This document shows positions 17,009 to 25,571 of a stretch of DNA of 64,000 nt, piece after piece (the first letter of the stretch is position 1; the number at the start of each line of letters is the position of its first letter). The position numbers and the translations under genes are program-made. This DNA is from Clostridium hydrogenum (lineage in GTDB: Bacteria > Bacillota > Clostridia > Clostridiales > Clostridiaceae). The stretch is from assembly GCF_021432385.1 (NCBI RefSeq), contig NZ_JAEACT010000004.1, positions 983,501 to 1,047,500 on the forward strand, read 5' to 3'. The notes under the pieces were generated by a model. That model was not told the origin of the DNA. It did no database searches and saw only the letters and a program-made list of their open reading frames with translations.

Positions 17009-17580
17009 ATCACTTTCTCCTCCATTATTTTCATCGTTGATGATAAATTTTGTGCAAAACTCATAATATATGCTTTTCCCTTTTCGTCTTTTTTAATATC
17101 TCCTTTATTAATTCCAACACCAATATTCCAATAATTAGACCCTGGTATAAGCATTTCATTCACAAGATAAAAATCGACTAGTGAATTTATAGTTGTCAAT
17201 TGTCCGCTTTCCCCACCAACGGCAATCGGACCTCCTATCTTTTTTGACAACGTATGGTTATTATTATAAGAAACATAAGTTAATCTTTGAATAAAAGCCA
17301 TAAGTAAAGATGTTGGCATACCTACATACACAGGACTTCCAATAACAAGTCCTTTATTTTCTAAAACCTTACTATAAATACTATTAAAATCATCATTTTG
17401 AATACATTTATTAATACCTATACACTTATCACAATTTATGCAATGATTTATTTTCTTCCCAGACAAACTAATGAATTCCGTATTTATGTTATTTTTTTTC
17501 AATTCAATGTTCAATATAGATAACAGTAGCTCTGTATTACCATTTTTTCTTGGTGAACCTGAAATTATTACCACTCCCAT
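17005..17580 (-). CDS. NAD(P)H-dependent FMN reductase / iron-sulfur flavoprotein-like protein
   Basis: The 191-residue protein begins with the flavodoxin-like phosphate loop GVVIISGSPRKNGNTELLL. A cysteine cluster follows (HCINCDKCIGINKCI), as in clostridial NADPH-dependent FMN reductases and iron-sulfur flavoproteins. It continues with GLVIGSPVYVGMPTSLLMAF and GPIAVGGESGQ. It should bind FMN and take part in cytosolic redox reactions. It starts behind GGAGG and is coupled to the YciI-like gene. Confidence 0.88.
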   Translation of the reverse strand: MGVVIISGSPRKNGNTELLLSILNIELKKNNINTEFISLSGKKINHCINCDKCIGINKCIQNDDFNSIYSKVLENKGLVIGSPVYVGMPTSLLMAFIQRLTYVSYNNNHTLSKKIGGPIAVGGESGQLTTINSLVDFYLVNEMLIPGSNYWNIGVGINKGDIKKDEKGKAYIMSFAQNLSSTMKIMEEKVI

Positions 17581-17707
17581 AGATATCCTCCAAAAATTAT
17601 AATTTATTTCACTTCACCATTGTAATAAATTATATATGACAGCATCATGTCATATATAATTTCCTCGCGATTGAAATTTTACGTTTTTTAATAAATATCC
17701 TAAACAT

Positions 17708-17944
17708 TTATCTTATGAAATTCGTAAATATTTTATCTTCCATCTTATTTTCTTCTACCTTACCTTTTGCTGTTTCAGAAAGTTTTAATAACCATGCCAT
17801 ATTCTTACCTAAAACTCTCATTATTTGCATTCCTTCTTCATCCTGTACTGTTTCTCCTGGTTTTGTACCGTGAATCACATTCCAATAATTTGATGTTGGC
17901 ATTATCATTTCTGAATAATTTATATAGTTGTTTACTGGGTCCAC
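17708..17944 (-). pseudogene. Remnant of a second FMN reductase-like gene (C-terminal part)
   Basis: The frame encodes about 78 residues. NYINYSEMIMPTSNYWNVIH aligns with LVNEMLIPGSNYWNIGVGIN of the neighbouring reductase, and it continues through a related DEEG...LLKLSETAKG end. The flavin-binding N-terminal two thirds are missing, and no good ribosome site precedes the frame. It appears to be a decayed tandem paralogue. Confidence 0.7.
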
Positions 17945-18036
17945 TAAATATTATTCTTACTTAAAGGACGATTGCAAATAATACTGTACTTCATGGTAAT
18001 ATATATTTGGATTATCTCTCGTTTTGGATTTTATTT

Positions 18037-18921
18037 CTAAAATATAATTTTCAAACTCAATATATTACCATTAATTTCTGCTGCAACTTTAGCATTTATT
18101 TTTTCAGCTAGTAGTTTAACTATGGCAAGTCCAAGTCCAGTGCTACCAGAACTTCTTGCTTTATCCGCTGTATAAAATTTTTCAAATAGTAAATCTACAT
18201 TTATATTTTTAGGAGCTTCAACTTTATTTTTAAAGCTCAATTCAACATGTTCCTTTTGAACAAGTGAAATTTTAATATATCCATTAGCATATTTTAGTGT
18301 GTTAGATATTAAATTTTGTATTATACGCTGTAAAATTAACTTATCAGCTTCTATAAATATAGTAGTATCTGGCACATCAAAAATCGGTTGAATATTTGCA
18401 TTTTTAAAAGAATAAATACTGGAGAGCATAATCTCTGAAATAAAATTATTCAAATTAATCTTTTCCAATTTTACATTAACATTATCATTTTCAATAATAG
18501 TTATTTCAAAAAAACTTGTAATTAAATTTTGCAGAAGCTCAGATTTCTTCTTTAAAATATCTACTTTTTCTTTTTGCTTATCTGATAATTCACTCTTCTC
18601 CAATAGTTGAAGATAACCCATTATAGATGTAAGCGGTGTTCTTAGATCATGAGAAATGCTTGCAATAGAATCTTTAAGCTTTTGTTCATTCCTGAAAACA
18701 TCTATCCTGAGCTGCCTTTGAAAATCAATATTTCTATTAATATTACTAGCCAAGGCTTCTATATCCCTATCAAGTAACGATATATCTATTTTCTTCTCCG
18801 TCTTACCTTCGGATATATTTTCTAATTGTTTTCCTATGCTTTTTATTTGTGTTTTTAAGTAAAATATATAGAACATCAATAAAATCATAGAAATGCTTAG
18901 TAGAATTAAGATTATCATCAT
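18037..18921 (-). CDS. Small sensor histidine kinase of the BcrAB-like operon
   Basis: I chose ATG 18921 because AAAGG lies 6 bp upstream; ATG 18927 is also possible. The protein has about 294 residues, with a single N-terminal membrane span and almost no external sensor loop. A HAMP-like linker, HisKA (ASISHDLRTPLTSIMGYL) and an ATPase domain (LISNTLKYA, GSTGLGLAIVK) follow. Such short kinases usually sense through a partner ABC transporter. It is the last gene of the ATPase - permease - permease - kinase unit, and the regulator at 21631-22311 is its likely partner. Confidence 0.9.
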   Translation of the reverse strand: MMIILILLSISMILLMFYIFYLKTQIKSIGKQLENISEGKTEKKIDISLLDRDIEALASNINRNIDFQRQLRIDVFRNEQKLKDSIASISHDLRTPLTSIMGYLQLLEKSELSDKQKEKVDILKKKSELLQNLITSFFEITIIENDNVNVKLEKINLNNFISEIMLSSIYSFKNANIQPIFDVPDTTIFIEADKLILQRIIQNLISNTLKYANGYIKISLVQKEHVELSFKNKVEAPKNINVDLLFEKFYTADKARSSGSTGLGLAIVKLLAEKINAKVAAEINGNILSLKIIF

Positions 18922-18936
18922 GCTCATCCTTTAGCC

Positions 18937-19671
18937 TTATTTAAGTTCACATCTTCTAAATATATTATAACTTAATATTAACATAATACTTAGTAGTATT
19001 GCTGCATATAAAGAAAATCCTATAAATTTCACCAGCGAATTGCTTTGTAAAATTGTTCTAAGTAGTATCATTGGGTGCATAGATATTGGTAATCTCCATC
19101 CCCTGCCATAAGCTATATACACTGCATTTATAAAAATTGTAATCACCGAGGCTATAATAGTTCTAATTGTATCTTTAAATATTACTGCCCAAAATATTAT
19201 GGCTGAAAATATAACAGCATATAAGAGTATGGTGCAAATCATAATTTTTATTAAAGTAAATACAGACTCCAAAACTGGTGCATTCCAACCATATTTTAGT
19301 GTAACAGCAGCAGCACCCGAAATTGAATAAATTATTGTTGCTATAACTGAAATACTAAGTATTGAAATAGCTTTACTAAAAAACACATTACTTCTACTAT
19401 TTCCAGCTGTTATTTTAGGCATTATAGTTCTATTTGAAAAACTTTTTCCTATTAAAAGCGCAGGAAAGGCAGAAATCAAAAGACAAGTTCCTGGTGCATC
19501 ATAAAGCATTGCTATTAGCACCTCATATCCGCCTTGTTTCAAATTAAAATAATTACATTCTATATATCCACTTCCAGAAAATATCCCATAAAATAAAGGA
19601 ATAACTAGCATACATAAGCAAATAAAATCATGCCTAAACTCATACAATTCCGTTTTTAATATCTTTATCAT
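18937..19671 (-). CDS. ABC transporter permease (BcrB/LanE-G type), second subunit
   Basis: The 244-residue protein has about six membrane spans, for example LCMLVIPLFYGIFSGSGYIE, AISILSISVIATIIYSISGA and FSLYAAILLSIMLILSYNIF. It starts with MIKILKTELYEFR, the usual amphipathic N-terminal helix of this family, as in the upstream permease (INLLRTELYKMFR). It should pair with that permease and the BcrA-like ATPase as an immunity or detoxification exporter. Confidence 0.88.
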   Translation of the reverse strand: MIKILKTELYEFRHDFICLCMLVIPLFYGIFSGSGYIECNYFNLKQGGYEVLIAMLYDAPGTCLLISAFPALLIGKSFSNRTIMPKITAGNSRSNVFFSKAISILSISVIATIIYSISGAAAVTLKYGWNAPVLESVFTLIKIMICTILLYAVIFSAIIFWAVIFKDTIRTIIASVITIFINAVYIAYGRGWRLPISMHPMILLRTILQSNSLVKFIGFSLYAAILLSIMLILSYNIFRRCELK

Positions 19672-19687
19672 TTAACTTCACTTCCTT

Positions 19688-20407
19688 CTAACGCAATTCT
19701 GCTCTTTTGAAGCATAAATATGAACCTGCTAAAAAAAATATTATTGTAGTAATGGAAACTACTCCTGCTTCTTCAAATTGCCCTTTTATTAAAGGTCTAT
19801 ATAAAATCAGACGCATCTCTGATAATGGTAAAAATCTTATCCAAGTTGTTTTTATAGAACTGCTTGCTAACATTTGAATATTTAAAATATACATAAAAAC
19901 TGAAATTCCAACCGTTTTTCCAACATCTCTAAATATAAAAGCCATAAATATAATCACACTTGATGCAGCCATTCCCAATAAAGCTGTTATAAAAAAGGTT
20001 TTTATTAGGATGGCTCCTTCACTAATAAATTCATTATGAATACTATGTAAACTATAATTAAAAATCAAATTTACAAATGGAGCCATTAAAATAATGAAAT
20101 TAACTCCAATAAAATACACAATAACCTTACAAAAAAATATCTTTAATCTGTTGTGCCCTGCAGAAACTTCATTATTTATAGTTCTATTTATAAAATCATT
20201 TCCAAAAGATATAGATCCAAGTAATATTGGAAACAACATTAAAATACATGTACAATAAAAACTAATACTAATAATTTGGTCTTTCGCAACACGTGCCTTA
20301 CCATCTTGAGACATCATAACTCCGAGAGCTGTACTGATTATGAGTATAACCCAGAAACTTTTACTGCGAAACATTTTATAAAGCTCTGTTCTAAGAAGGT
20401 TAATCAC
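19688..20407 (-). CDS. ABC transporter permease (BcrB/LanE-G type), first subunit
   Basis: I chose GTG 20407 (MINLLRTELYKMFRSK) because GGAGGGG lies 6 bp upstream; the longer frame runs 46 bp into the ATPase gene without a ribosome site. The product has 239 residues with about six spans, including FWVILIISTALGVMM, VIVYFIGVNFIILMAPFVNL and IIFFLAGSYLCF. The start overlaps the ATPase stop by 8 bp, which implies translational coupling. Confidence 0.88.
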   Translation of the reverse strand: MINLLRTELYKMFRSKSFWVILIISTALGVMMSQDGKARVAKDQIISISFYCTCILMLFPILLGSISFGNDFINRTINNEVSAGHNRLKIFFCKVIVYFIGVNFIILMAPFVNLIFNYSLHSIHNEFISEGAILIKTFFITALLGMAASSVIIFMAFIFRDVGKTVGISVFMYILNIQMLASSSIKTTWIRFLPLSEMRLILYRPLIKGQFEEAGVVSITTIIFFLAGSYLCFKRAELR

Positions 20408-21320
20408 GTTTATCCCCTCCAATTCTCTTAATAAAATAATCTTCAAGAGAATCTCCAGCTAAAGATATACCTGTTATTATTAAATTGTTTTTAGATAGTT
20501 CTCTTGAAACAGATTTTATATCATCTAAATAATCATATAATCGAATTGTTTTATCTGGCATTACTTGATAGTTTTCAGCATGCAATTTTTCTTCTAATAT
20601 AGTGGTTGCACGTGCTACATTATCAACTTTAATTGCAATATGCTTTTTACATTTTTCATTAAGTTCTTCTAAAGTTAAGTTTTCTAAAATAACTCCATGG
20701 GAAATAATAATATAGTGATCTGCCGTTTGATAAAGTTCTTCAAGAATGTGACTTGATATTAGTATAGTCATGCCTTTTTCTTTATTTAATTTTTTTATAA
20801 GTTCTCTTATTTCAACAATTCCAACTGGATCAAGTCCATTAACAGGCTCGTCCAAAATCAAAAATTCCGGGTCATTAATCAACGCAATTGCTATTCCTAA
20901 TCTCTGCCTCATTCCTAACGAAAAATTTCTCACAGTTTTTTTTTCTGTATCCTTTAACCCAACTAATTCTAAAGTATTTTTAATAACTTTTTTATCCGGA
21001 ATACCTCTTTGCATACGTTGAATCTCTAAATTTTGATATGCTGTCATATTAGGATATAGCGCTGGAGTTTCAACCATACAGCCTATACGCTTTCTTTGCT
21101 CTTGAAGCTTTTTTTCTCCAGTTTCTCCAAACAAATAAAGTTCTCCAGAAGTTTTAAAAGACAGTCCAGTAATAAGTCTTATTAAACTCGTTTTTCCTGC
21201 ACCATTTTGTCCAATAAAGCCATAAACATTACCCTTCTCAAGCTTTATATTTACATTATTTAGTGCCAATGTATTTCTATACTTTTTAGTTAAATTCTTG
21301 GTTTCTAAAATATATTTCAT
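20400..21320 (-). CDS. ABC transporter ATP-binding protein (BcrA type)
   Basis: The 306-residue ATPase has Walker A GQNGAGKTSLIRLI, the signature FSLGMRQRLGIAIAL, Walker B FLILDEPVNGLDP and the H-loop ISSHILEEL. A BcrA-like C-terminal domain of about 90 residues follows. This class powers lantibiotic immunity and bacitracin-type exporters. The gene leads the transporter unit. A family D hairpin lies just upstream of its start codon, between it and the response regulator gene. Confidence 0.93.
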   Translation of the reverse strand: MKYILETKNLTKKYRNTLALNNVNIKLEKGNVYGFIGQNGAGKTSLIRLITGLSFKTSGELYLFGETGEKKLQEQRKRIGCMVETPALYPNMTAYQNLEIQRMQRGIPDKKVIKNTLELVGLKDTEKKTVRNFSLGMRQRLGIAIALINDPEFLILDEPVNGLDPVGIVEIRELIKKLNKEKGMTILISSHILEELYQTADHYIIISHGVILENLTLEELNEKCKKHIAIKVDNVARATTILEEKLHAENYQVMPDKTIRLYDYLDDIKSVSRELSKNNLIITGISLAGDSLEDYFIKRIGGDKRD

Positions 21321-21342
21321 AAGCTTCGCCCCTTCGTTTTAC

Positions 21343-21440
21343 AGATAAACCGTTTCAACTTCCAAAATCAATTTGCATCATAATGCCTAGAAGATGACAT
21401 TTTGATACAAATTAATTTTGAAGTTTCAAGCATTTTATCC
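21343..21440. repeat. Family D hairpin, copy D1, upstream of the ABC ATPase start
   Basis: The outer arms are AGATAAACCGTTTCAACTTC and GAAGTTTCAAGCATTTTATC. The inner arms are AAAATCAATTTGCATCA and TGATACAAATTAATTTT. The element begins 22 bp upstream of the ATG. Copies D2 and D3 have the same position relative to unrelated genes. Confidence 0.8.
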
Positions 21441-21563
21441 TTACCTATACTTTAATTTTAAAATTCTAGTTTAAAGAAATCCTTAAATAAATTATAAAGA
21501 AAACCTTAAATCATTCCCAAAATTCCGTAGGCACTAAATTTTTTACCTTGAACTACCGTGAAA

Positions 21564-21635
21564 TGTGAAGTAAGTGCATTGAAGGATGATTTATAAAATT
21601 TTATTTAAATCATCCTTCAATGCACTTACTTCACA
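21564..21635. repeat. Perfect palindrome at the end of the response regulator gene
   Basis: TGTGAAGTAAGTGCATTGAA plus GGATGATTTA and the exact inverse form a stem of about 30 bp. The right end supplies the TGA stop of the minus-strand response regulator gene. A single arm of it (GCACTTACTTCAC) recurs near 39495. It could end transcription of the regulator gene before the transporter genes. With copy D1 it fills the 310-bp gap. Confidence 0.88.
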
Positions 21636-22311
21636 TTAGTTTATACCCCATCCCCCAAATAGTTTCTATATACTCCTCATTGGGGTTTGCATTTTTTAAT
21701 TTGCTTCTGATATTGCTTATGTGAACATTTAATGTATTATCCTCACTAAAATATTCTTCATTCCATACACTTTCAAAAAGATTAGCTTTTGAAAACACCT
21801 TTTGCGGATGCTTCAATAACAATACTAAAATTTCATACTCCTTTAAAGTTAAAACAAGTGCAGTTCCTCTTACTGTTACTTTCTTTTGTTCTGTATTTAA
21901 TACTATATCCTTATAAATTAAAATTGATTTTTCTAAGCTTTCATTCGCGCTGCATCGTCTTAAATTACTTTCTATTCTTGCAAGTAGTTCATTTAAATCA
22001 AAGGGTTTTGTTACATAATCATCTGCACCTAATCGCAGCAAATCAACCTTAGTATGTACAGTATCTTTTGCAGACACCACAATAACAGGTGTATCTAAAA
22101 ATGTTCTCATTTCTCTTAATATTTCATCACCACTTTTAAAAGGAAGCATTAAATCCAATATAACCAGATTAAAAGTATAATTTCTTATTTCTTTCATTCC
22201 CTCTATGCCACTACAAACAGTTTTTACAGCATATCCACTTTCCTCTAAAAATTCCTTGAGTAAATTACAAATTTCTAAATCATCTTCTATAATTAAAATC
22301 TTCTTTTCCAT
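21631..22311 (-). CDS. OmpR-family response regulator of the BcrAB-like operon
   Basis: ATG 22311 (MEKKILIIEDD) is preferred, with GGTGAT upstream; the frame extends four codons further. The 226-residue protein has a receiver domain (IIEDD, LVILDLMLPFKSGDE, YVTKPFDL) and a winged-helix domain (VLTLKEYEILVLLLKHPQKV, NTLNVHISNIRSKL, IWGMGYKL). It heads the cluster regulator - ATPase - permeases - kinase, as in bacitracin or lantibiotic response modules. Confidence 0.92.
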   Translation of the reverse strand: MEKKILIIEDDLEICNLLKEFLEESGYAVKTVCSGIEGMKEIRNYTFNLVILDLMLPFKSGDEILREMRTFLDTPVIVVSAKDTVHTKVDLLRLGADDYVTKPFDLNELLARIESNLRRCSANESLEKSILIYKDIVLNTEQKKVTVRGTALVLTLKEYEILVLLLKHPQKVFSKANLFESVWNEEYFSEDNTLNVHISNIRSKLKNANPNEEYIETIWGMGYKLM

Positions 22312-22490
22312 TATCATCACCAACCAAATAACTAATTAATTACTCTTATTATATACTAATATCATAAATATAGCATATAATGTAAGTATTTATATAAATC
22401 AAAATCTATAGTATGGGTATAACTTTCCTTATCCTTTATTATTTTGGGCACATAATGATGTATACTTTCACAGTTTTCAAACAAAAAAAA

Positions 22491-22513
22491 CACCAATCCA
22501 TTAAAGATTAGTG
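22491..22513 (-). terminator. Rho-independent terminator after the ornithine carbamoyltransferase gene
   Basis: On the minus strand CACTAATC and GATTGGTG form a stem with one G-T pair, followed directly by eight T residues. It lies about 95 bp after the stop codon. Confidence 0.8.
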
Positions 22514-22526
22514 CTTCTTTTTAATT

Positions 22527-22575
22527 GGCTATGTTTTAAATAAGTGTTGATTTTCACACTTATTTAAAACATAGC
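22527..22575. repeat. Family C hairpin, copy C3
   Basis: GGCTATGTTTTAAATAAGTG and its inverse form the stem. It lies between the carbamoyltransferase stop and the true terminator at 22491-22513. Confidence 0.9.
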
Positions 22576-22606
22576 TTCCTTTAGTATGTTAGGCTATTTT
22601 CAAATA

Positions 22607-23605
22607 TTAAATGTCACCAAGTGTTGCAACCATTACTGCCTTTATAGTATGCAACCTATTTTCAGCTTCATCAAATACCATTGAGTATTCACTTTCAAAT
22701 ACTTCATCTGTAACTTCAAAAGGTTCAACGCCAAACTTGTCATAAACCCACTTTGCATCTATTGTATTTAAGTCATGGAAGGATGGCAAACAATGTGTAA
22801 ATTTTACATTTGGATTCTTAGTCTTTTTAATAAGTTCCATATTTATCTGATAAGGCATTAAAATACTAAGTCTTTCCTTCCATATCTCATCATCTTCACC
22901 CATAGATACCCATATGTCATTATATAAAACATCAGCATTAAGAACAGCATCGTCCACATTATCAGTTATTGTTACACTTCCGCCCGTCTCTTTTGCAATA
23001 TTTATACACTTTTCAGCAAGAGTTTTATCTGGAAAAAGCTTTTTCGGTGCAGCAATAACAAAATTCATACCCATCTTTGCAGCACCAATCATAAGCGCAT
23101 TTGCAACATTATTTCTTCCATCACCGCAATATACTAATTTTACTTCGTTTAATGGCTTATTAACCTTCTCCTGTATTGTAAGAAAATTTGCAAGTGTTTG
23201 AGTTGGATGATCTGTATCCGTTAATCCATTCCATATAGGTACTCCAGAATATTTTGCTAAAATCTCAACACTTTCTTGTTCAAATCCTCTGTATTCTATT
23301 CCATCAAACATTCTTCCAAGAACTCTTGCACTGTCTTTTATAGATTCCTTTTTCCCTATAGGACTTCCTGCCGAACCTATATAAACTGGATGTGCGCCTT
23401 GATCATATGCTGAAATTTCAAAAGAACACCTTGTTCTAGTAGAATCTTTTTCAAATATAAGCGCTATATTCTTTCCTTTTAAATACTGCTTTTCACAACC
23501 TTCATACTTATCCTTCTTTAGTTTTTTAGCAAGCTTTAAAAGATAATCTATTTCTTCTGGACTATAATCTAAAAGTGTTAAAAAACTTCTATTCCTTAAA
23601 TTCAA
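22607..23605 (-). CDS. argF: Ornithine carbamoyltransferase
   Basis: The 332-residue protein catalyses carbamoyl phosphate + ornithine to citrulline. It has the carbamoyl-phosphate motif STRTRCSFE, the HPTQTLANF motif and the ornithine-loop motif HCLPSFHD. Length and motifs are complete. It starts at TTG 23605 behind GGAGGGG. The TTG lies within a small hairpin (CCTTAAA/TTTAAGG). A strong promoter overlapping an ArgR-like operator lies 60-115 bp upstream, which favours the biosynthetic argF over the catabolic arcB. No other arginine gene adjoins it. Confidence 0.93.
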   Translation of the reverse strand: MNLRNRSFLTLLDYSPEEIDYLLKLAKKLKKDKYEGCEKQYLKGKNIALIFEKDSTRTRCSFEISAYDQGAHPVYIGSAGSPIGKKESIKDSARVLGRMFDGIEYRGFEQESVEILAKYSGVPIWNGLTDTDHPTQTLANFLTIQEKVNKPLNEVKLVYCGDGRNNVANALMIGAAKMGMNFVIAAPKKLFPDKTLAEKCINIAKETGGSVTITDNVDDAVLNADVLYNDIWVSMGEDDEIWKERLSILMPYQINMELIKKTKNPNVKFTHCLPSFHDLNTIDAKWVYDKFGVEPFEVTDEVFESEYSMVFDEAENRLHTIKAVMVATLGDI

Positions 23606-23664
23606 TTTTAAGGTCCCCTCCCCTATTTATACTTTTATTTATATTACATTAAATTGATTACTTG

Positions 23665-23720
23665 TGTTATAATTATTCATTCTTTTGAATAATTATAACA
23701 TACTGTATCAAAATGTTCAA
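23665..23720 (-). promoter_or_regulatory. argF promoter overlapping an ArgR-like operator
   Basis: On the minus strand TTGAAC, a 17-bp spacer and TATAAT form a promoter (23692-23720). The -10 box lies inside a 14-bp perfect dyad, TGTTATAATTATTC and its inverse (23665-23700), which contains GAATAATTATA, close to the Firmicutes ARG box. ArgR bound here should block the polymerase. Confidence 0.75.
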
Positions 23721-23792
23721 GATGAATTTTACCAGCCATAAAAAAATTCAGTAAATAGAATTTTTCACTATGTTCATATTTAAGTTAATTTC

Positions 23793-23923
23793 AATGGGGC
23801 CGTCGAACAAAATACTTTATACGGAAATAAAAAAATACGAACCATTATTCAGAGTACAGCTGAATAATGGTTCGTATTAATTTTAAGTTACGTATCAAAT
23901 AGTATTAGCTCGACAGCCCCATT
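23793..23923. repeat. Family G nested hairpin, full copy
   Basis: The outer arms TGGGGCCGTCGA and TCGACAGCCCCA enclose AATACTTTATACG / CGTATCAAATAGTATT. The innermost stem is a perfect 19-bp pair, AATACGAACCATTATTCAG and its inverse, with loop AGTACAG. It lies between argF and the DUF1836 gene. Confidence 0.88.
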
Positions 23924-23961
23924 ATCTTTAATTTAAAATGCATATTCTTGCATAGGTTTTT

Positions 23962-24552
23962 CTAATTTTCCTCATATTCATCTATAATTTTTTTTGCTAT
24001 ATTCTTAATAACACTTGCCTGTGCTACCAAATTCATAACAACTAAAAATACTAATATTCTTTCCTCATTTTTTTCATCAAGTTTAAACCCCTTTATTATC
24101 TCTTGAAGCTTATTATTGCTTAAGTACTGTTCATTAAATACATTTTCAAAATAATTTTTTTGAACATCTGCGAACACTTTATATGCCTGCTCCCATGATA
24201 TTATATCATCACTTCTATCATTTATTTCATTAAACGCAAGATTAAAAACTTTCTTTATCTCTTCTGTTGTAAGTACAGGTCTCATATAACTTAAAAGTAA
24301 AAGTTGTGCCACATGTTCCTTTGTGTATCCTTTCTTTTTTCCATCTTCAGGCTTAGATATAACACATCCTTTTATATAATTTTGAACTATGTTTTTAGTA
24401 TAATTTTCATTTTGAAATTTATCATTTAAAAAATCAATAACTTGAGATAAAAATAAATCAAGATTTGGAAGTTCTTCATACTCTATTGTACTGCTCTTTG
24501 ACATATCCTCTACTAATTTTTTCATTTTTTCTATATTAAATTTTTCTTCCAT
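23962..24552 (-). CDS. DUF1836 domain protein
   Basis: ATG 24552 (MEEKFNIEKM) follows GGGAGG; the frame could extend six codons. The 196-residue protein matches the DUF1836 pattern: EELPNLDLFLSQVIDFLND, NYIKGCVISKPEDGKKKGYT and KEHVAQLLLLSYMRPVL. This region of the family resembles a MerR-like or helix-turn-helix fold. There is no membrane span. The function is not known; it may be a regulator. Its downstream end is closed by the family G hairpin. Confidence 0.8.
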   Translation of the reverse strand: MEEKFNIEKMKKLVEDMSKSSTIEYEELPNLDLFLSQVIDFLNDKFQNENYTKNIVQNYIKGCVISKPEDGKKKGYTKEHVAQLLLLSYMRPVLTTEEIKKVFNLAFNEINDRSDDIISWEQAYKVFADVQKNYFENVFNEQYLSNNKLQEIIKGFKLDEKNEERILVFLVVMNLVAQASVIKNIAKKIIDEYEEN

Positions 24553-24577
24553 GATTTCTTGCCCTCCCATCTTACTT

Positions 24578-24671
24578 CAAAATACAAATCACAAATATAG
24601 TTAAACTAGCTCAACTATTAAAATTTAATGCTCTATAGCTCAAATCTATATTTATCGTATTTTGTATTTTG
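24578..24671. repeat. Small palindrome with tandem-repeat arms
   Basis: CAAAATACAAATCACAAATA and the inverse of CAAAATACAAAATACGATAA face each other 45 bp apart. Arms made of short repeated units recall family A, but the core is absent. The rest of the 514-bp gap (24553-25066) is AT-rich, with a family G half copy at its end and no recognisable promoter. Confidence 0.5.
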
Positions 24672-24981
24672 TATTCTTCACTTACAATTCCTACAATCTT
24701 AATAATTCCATTATAAGTTATTCATAAACCTATTACAAGTTTATTTCTATCCAATTCATATGAAAAATTGCGAAAAAGAGAGATACAAAAAGATTAAATG
24801 ATTCTTTTATGGACAAGCAGTTTATCAAAACATAAAATGAGTTTATTTGTATATTGTAATGTAGTATAAATTATCATATAATCTTTTCATAGATAAATTT
24901 AAAACACAGCCTAATAAATAAATCTTCTAGTCATTCAAAAACTTAGTAATTTAATATATAATATTTATATATTATACTTTA

Positions 24982-25060
24982 TGGGGCTGTCGCAATAAGC
25001 TTATTTAATACGTAACTTAAAATTAATGTGAACCATTAAATCAGAGTACAGTCCCATATT
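24982..25060. repeat. Family G element, rearranged half copy
   Basis: The copy begins TGGGGCTGTCGCAATAAGC, continues AATACGTAACTTAAAATTAA and GTGAACCATTAAATCAGAGT, and ends ACAGTCCCATATTGCGGAGG. It matches the inverse of the right half of the copy at 23793. The end has swapped order: CAGTCCC and then TATTGCG both pair with the start, but out of sequence. It lies directly before the PspA operon and includes its ribosome site. Confidence 0.7.
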
Positions 25061-25066
25061 GCGGAG

Positions 25067-25522
25067 GTGTTTAAAATTAAGCATAAAAAACTTATTCTAT
25101 CTCTTTTAATCTTTTTTATTTTTACATTTGGTAACATATTAAATATAAATTACTTAAATTCTAATGGATGTGTCAAATACAACGTTGTATCCGCTGCACC
25201 AAGAGCTGGTTTTCATTCTGGCAGTTTTAGCAGTGGTAGTCACTCAAGTTCTGGCAATAGTTTTAAATCTGGAAGTTTTAGTAATTCCTCCAAAAGTTCT
25301 AAATCAAGTTCATTTGGAAATTCAAGCGGCAAATCAAGCAGTTATAGTGGCAATACATCAACAAAAAGAAGCTACGTTCCAATACCTATACCAATACCAT
25401 TTGGTCATAGTCATTATTATGGTAGAGGTGGTTTTTCTGCAATAGGCTTCTTATTTAAATTCATACTATTTATCATAATAGTGGTATTTATTTATAAGTT
25501 GATAAAGAAAATGAGAAGATAA
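25067..25522 (+). CDS. Secreted or membrane-anchored Ser/Gly-rich protein of the PspA operon
   Basis: The 151-residue protein has a signal sequence (KKLILSLLIFFIFTFGNILN) with likely cleavage after VVSAA. A Ser/Gly/Lys-rich linker of about 70 residues follows, then a VPIPIPIPFG segment and a C-terminal span (FKFILFIIIVVFIYKLIKK) with a basic tail. The C-terminal layout resembles the tails of TPM-domain proteins, but no TPM domain is present. The start is odd. GTG 25067 is part of the GGAGGTG ribosome site itself; the next candidate with normal spacing would be a rare ATT. It is 49 bp upstream of pspA and probably cotranscribed with it. Confidence 0.75.
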   Translation: MFKIKHKKLILSLLIFFIFTFGNILNINYLNSNGCVKYNVVSAAPRAGFHSGSFSSGSHSSSGNSFKSGSFSNSSKSSKSSSFGNSSGKSSSYSGNTSTKRSYVPIPIPIPFGHSHYYGRGGFSAIGFLFKFILFIIIVVFIYKLIKKMRR

Positions 25523-25571
25523 ATTAGCTTTATTAAAAAATTTAAATAAAAAATCTTAGGAGGCTATAATT

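Noticed and set aside
25067..25522. TPM-domain phosphatase
   Set aside because: Only the Gly-rich tail and membrane span resemble that family; the TPM domain itself is absent.
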